NCBI RefSeq assembly: GCF_900104655.1
Contig: NZ_FNWD01000002.1
Location: 2,092,246-2,156,245 of the forward strand
Direction: 5' to 3'
Origin: Millionella massiliensis
GTDB taxonomy: Bacteria; Bacteroidota; Bacteroidia; Bacteroidales; Rikenellaceae
DNA: 64,000 nucleotides
Positions 61,129-64,000 of the stretch are shown here, in pieces; position 1 is the first letter of the stretch; every line of letters starts with the position of its first letter. A model generated the notes under the pieces. The model saw only the letters and a program-made list of their open reading frames with translations. It did no database searches and was not told where the DNA came from. The translations under genes and the position numbers were made by a program.

Positions 61129-62319
61129 TTATTGCCCTACGCGGTGCTCGACTTCGCGTTTGAAGTCGCTAAAGACGTTCATGTAGTTCATGAAGGCGTC
61201 GTAGGGGGAGTCGTAGGGGTTGAAGTAGCTGTGCACATCGCCGTCCGAGAACCACTTGGTACACATATAGTAGAAGTGGTCGGAGGTTTGCAGGGCGTAC
61301 CATACACGGGTCATGTCCGGATCGTCGAGTTTGTGGATTTTCTCTTCGAGGGAGTAGAGTTTCCGGAATGCTTCGTCCTGGAGTTCGTTGCCGAGCCATG
61401 CGGTGATGTCTCGTTCTTCGTCGGCCCACGAGATGGGGTGCGGAACGTGGAGAACGGCCACGGGCTCGTATTTGGCTGCGATCTGGCTGGGGGTGCGCAG
61501 TTGGAGTTCGGGATGGCTGACAATGCGGCTGAGCAGTTGATCCATGAATTCGAAGATTCCGGTGTCGCGTTTCTGGTGTTCGCCGAAGGTTTCGTAGTCC
61601 ATGAACAGGTTGATGATCTCGCCTTCCTGGTCCATGAGCCATTCGATGTATTTGTCGGCGGTCAGGGGCCATCCGTCCCAACTGCGGTCGGAGAAGCGGA
61701 AGGCGATGTCGTCGCTCAGGCGGAAGTTGCGCAGCAGCAGTTTCTGTTCCTGTTTGATGGCGTTGGCGTAGATGAAGTTGGGGCTTTTCCAGCCGAGGAT
61801 GTGCCGTGCGCCTTCGGTGAGCAGGGTGTGGTAGCCAAGGTTGTAGGCCATTTCGCCGATGCTGTCGCTGTAGATGAGCTCGGTGTTGCGGAAGGTGACG
61901 GGGCGGACGCCGAAGTTCTCTTCCATGGTGTCGGCATGGAGTTTAACCTGGCGTTCGAATTCATCTTTGCTGGTCAGTGCCGCCAGGGAGTGGGCATAGG
62001 TTTCGGCGAGCAGCTCGACGGCTCCGGTCTGGACCAGTTCGCGGAAACTGTCGAGCACTTCGGGGGCGTAAAGTTTGAACTGTTCGATGGCGATGCCGGA
62101 GATCGAGAACGAGATGCGGATGTTTTCGGCTCCGTGCTGGCGGATCAGATTCAGCAACAACTGGTTCATGGGCAGGTAACACTCGGCGGCGACTTTCTGC
62201 AGAATGCTGCGGTTGAGGAAGTCGTCGAAGTAGAAGTGGTCTTTGCCCATGTTGAAGAAGCGGTATTTCTTCAGCCGGTAGGGTTGGTGAACTTGGAAGT
62301 ATAGATTGAGGTTTTTCAT
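61129..62319 (-). CDS. GH57 alpha-amylase family enzyme
   Basis: Cytosolic family GH57 alpha-glucan enzyme, 396 aa, no signal peptide, acting on glycogen or maltodextrins. The GH57 regions are present: VHQPYRLKKYRFFNMGKD near the start, RISFSISGIAIEQF, the nucleophile Glu147 in TFRNTELIYSD, and the acid/base Asp241 in INLFMDYETFGEHQ. It follows the GT4 gene by 35 bp. With the GT4 and debranching genes it forms the glycogen operon common in Bacteroidetes. Confidence 0.93.
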   Translation of the reverse strand: MKNLNLYFQVHQPYRLKKYRFFNMGKDHFYFDDFLNRSILQKVAAECYLPMNQLLLNLIRQHGAENIRISFSISGIAIEQFKLYAPEVLDSFRELVQTGAVELLAETYAHSLAALTSKDEFERQVKLHADTMEENFGVRPVTFRNTELIYSDSIGEMAYNLGYHTLLTEGARHILGWKSPNFIYANAIKQEQKLLLRNFRLSDDIAFRFSDRSWDGWPLTADKYIEWLMDQEGEIINLFMDYETFGEHQKRDTGIFEFMDQLLSRIVSHPELQLRTPSQIAAKYEPVAVLHVPHPISWADEERDITAWLGNELQDEAFRKLYSLEEKIHKLDDPDMTRVWYALQTSDHFYYMCTKWFSDGDVHSYFNPYDSPYDAFMNYMNVFSDFKREVEHRVGQ

Positions 62320-62354
62320 ATGCTGTTTAGGTTGGGTGTTCGATTGGGGGAGGG

Positions 62355-63650
62355 TTATTTGTGGGTCACGGCGTTATATACGTCCAGCACGTTGCGGGCG
62401 GCGTTGTCCCATTTGAGGGTGGTGACTTCTTCCTGACCTTTGGTGATGAACATGTTGTGCAGTGCGGGGTAGGACACGAGGCTGTAGATGGCGTCGGCCA
62501 TGGCGTCAACGTCCCAGTAGTCAACCTTGATGGCGTGGGTGAGCACTTCGGCTACGCCGGATTGTTTCGAGATGATGACGGGAACGTTGGATTTCATGGC
62601 TTCGAGGGGCGAGATGCCGAACGGTTCGGAGACGGAGGGCATGATATACACGTCGCTGAGTTCGAACATGCGGCGTACTTCGTCGCCTTTGAGGAAGCCG
62701 GTGAAGTGGAACCGGTCGGAGATGCCGAGTTTGGCCACACGGCGCACGACGTGGTTGAGCATGTCGCCGCTGCCGGCCATCACGAAGCGGACGTTGGGCA
62801 GTCGTTTGAGCACTTTGGCGGCTGCTTCGACGAAGTAGTCGGGGCCTTTCTGGTAGGTGATACGGCCCAGGAAGGTGACGATCTTGTCTTCGACGCCGCG
62901 TTTCTCTTCGGGACCTTCGTGGGTTTTGAAGCGGACGCCGTTGTGGACGGTGACCACTTTGTCGGCGGGGATACCGTATTTTTCGATGACGATGTTGCGG
63001 GTCAGGTTGCTCACGGCCATGACGCGGTCGGCGGCCATCATCCCGGTTCGTTCGATGTTGTAGACGATGGTGTTGATGTTTTCGCCGCTGCGGTCGAATT
63101 CGGTGGCGTGCATGTGCACCACGAGGGGTTTGCCGCTGACGCGTTTGGCGGCGATGCCGGCGTAGTAGGTGAGCCAGTCGTGGGCGTGGATCACGTCGAA
63201 CTGTCCTTCGAGCTCTTTGGCCACCTGGGCGGCGACCATGGCGTAGCGGGCCACCTCTTCCATCAGGTTGGCGCCGTATTTGCCGCTGAAGTTATAGCGT
63301 TGTTTCCAGATGTCCTGGGGGATGCCGGGGCGTTTTTCGTGTTGGAATTCGCTCCACTCGTTTTCGTACTCTTCGGGGCTCAGGTAGGGCACCATGTTGG
63401 AGTTGATCTGGATGAAGGTGAGTTGTTTCCAGAGGTCTTCTTCGGTTTCCAGGGTGCCGTAGGGGGCTTCGACTTCCGAGGCGTTTTTGATTTGAAGGTA
63501 GCGCTGGTCTTCGTCGCCATAGGCTTTCGGTACGACGAAGATCACTTTCACGCCGAGTTTGGCGAGGCTGCGTGTCAGCCCGTAGCATGCGGTTCCCAAT
63601 CCCCCTGCGATGTGAGGAGGAAATTCCCATCCGAACATTAATACTCTCAT
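62355..63650 (-). CDS. GT4 glycosyltransferase (glycogen synthase-like)
   Basis: Retaining GT-B glycosyltransferase of family GT4, 431 aa, probably the chain-building glycogen synthase of the cell. The N-terminal half has MRVLMFGWEFPPHIAGGLG and VIHAHDWLTYYAGIAAKR. The C-terminal donor half has VTFLGRITYQKGPDYFVEA and the E-x7-E motif in SVSEPFGISPLEAMKSNVPV. It lies between the debranching enzyme gene (100 bp upstream) and GH57 (35 bp downstream). Confidence 0.93.
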   Translation of the reverse strand: MRVLMFGWEFPPHIAGGLGTACYGLTRSLAKLGVKVIFVVPKAYGDEDQRYLQIKNASEVEAPYGTLETEEDLWKQLTFIQINSNMVPYLSPEEYENEWSEFQHEKRPGIPQDIWKQRYNFSGKYGANLMEEVARYAMVAAQVAKELEGQFDVIHAHDWLTYYAGIAAKRVSGKPLVVHMHATEFDRSGENINTIVYNIERTGMMAADRVMAVSNLTRNIVIEKYGIPADKVVTVHNGVRFKTHEGPEEKRGVEDKIVTFLGRITYQKGPDYFVEAAAKVLKRLPNVRFVMAGSGDMLNHVVRRVAKLGISDRFHFTGFLKGDEVRRMFELSDVYIMPSVSEPFGISPLEAMKSNVPVIISKQSGVAEVLTHAIKVDYWDVDAMADAIYSLVSYPALHNMFITKGQEEVTTLKWDNAARNVLDVYNAVTHK

Positions 63651-63749
63651 ATGAATTGGTCCTTTCTTGTTTTCATGAATTGTTTTGTGGTTGGTGCCTT
63701 GGGTCGAAGGCGGGTTTCGGTTTAGGGGGTTGGTTGGGTTTCGGGTGGG

Positions 63750-64000
63750 TTAGCGGTTTTTCTCGGTTTCCCGGATCATGCGGTGTATCTGGAGCAGAGC
63801 CGCTACGCTGGGGGCGTAGGAGATGGCTCCGCAGGGATCGTGGGGAGCGTCGCCGTCGTAGGCTTCGGGCACGGAGCCGATGCCGTAGTTGAGCAGGTCC
63901 TCTTCGAAGCCGTTGAGCAGCTCTTTGGCCTGGTGGAGGTAGCCTTTGCCGTAGAGTTTGAAGCCGGTGCGGACGTAGTGTTCGAGCAGCCACGGGAAGA
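63750..64000 (-). CDS. Glycogen debranching enzyme (amylo-alpha-1,6-glucosidase, GH133), C-terminal fragment
   Basis: Only the last 83 codons are in the window. They read from the edge as FPWLLEHYVRTGFKLYGKGY..., then GSVPEAYDGDAPHDPCGAIS, YAPSVAALLQIHRM and the stop at 63750. This is the conserved end of the (alpha/alpha)6 catalytic domain of bacterial glycogen debranching enzymes. The open frame continues off the edge without a stop; the family is usually 600-700 aa. It is the upstream gene of the glycogen operon with GT4 and GH57. Confidence 0.85.
   Translation of the reverse strand, partial: FPWLLEHYVRTGFKLYGKGYLHQAKELLNGFEEDLLNYGIGSVPEAYDGDAPHDPCGAISYAPSVAALLQIHRMIRETEKNR

Overview
The window looks like chromosomal DNA from a Bacteroidales gut bacterium. 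Moderately high GC and the mix of families (type V pilus fimbrillins, NVEALA peptide, DUF4270, DUF3098, the GDE/GT4/GH57 glycogen trio, TTTG...TAnnTTTG promoters) suggest an Alistipes-like member of the Rikenellaceae. This placement is inference; there is no rRNA or other decisive marker here.

Layout. 1-6046 (minus): a glycan-use gene set: an 825-aa lipoprotein, a beta-propeller glycosidase and a GH2 enzyme cut by the window edge. 6654-15634 (minus): a four-gene efflux operon (TolC, membrane fusion protein, two different RND pumps). 15934-19943 (plus): two nearly identical six-bladed beta-propeller lipoproteins, a CxxC thioredoxin-like lipoprotein and an NVEALA peptide. 21508-33803 (plus): a type V pilus operon (DUF3575, DUF3868/OmpA-like, FimB/Mfa2 anchor, four fimbrillins), closed by a strong terminator and followed by tRNA-Cys. 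34753-48885 (minus): housekeeping genes (S9 peptidase, topA, DUF4270, GT5-like protein, queA, truB, uppP, DUF3098, ftsX, YfhO). 49198-51427 (plus): an orphan secreted protein with an internal duplication and a split chromate transporter. 51599-54545 (minus): GH20 hexosaminidase and a cation diffusion facilitator. 55141-58615 (plus): a MacB-like ABC permease and its ATPase, each behind its own sigma-54-type promoter and twin-dyad upstream site. 58616-59762: gene-free, repeat-rich DNA. 59763-64000 (minus): GH27 alpha-galactosidase and a glycogen operon (GH57, GT4, and a debranching enzyme cut by the edge).

Three things stand out. (1) The two ABC genes carry matching regulatory modules: two TGTC-N9-GACA dyads 22 bp apart, then a -24/-12 element, with the same 88.5-bp distance in both, which is the architecture expected for an NtrC-type activator. 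(2) The four fimbrillins share C-terminal RLPT/WSST/LRxV modules (five in all) that are AT-richer than the N-terminal pilin parts, suggesting module exchange at pilus tips. (3) The NVEALA peptide, beta-propellers and CxxC lipoprotein form a compact envelope or secretion system of unknown function. The repeat-rich block at 58.7-59.6 kb is unexplained by any gene.
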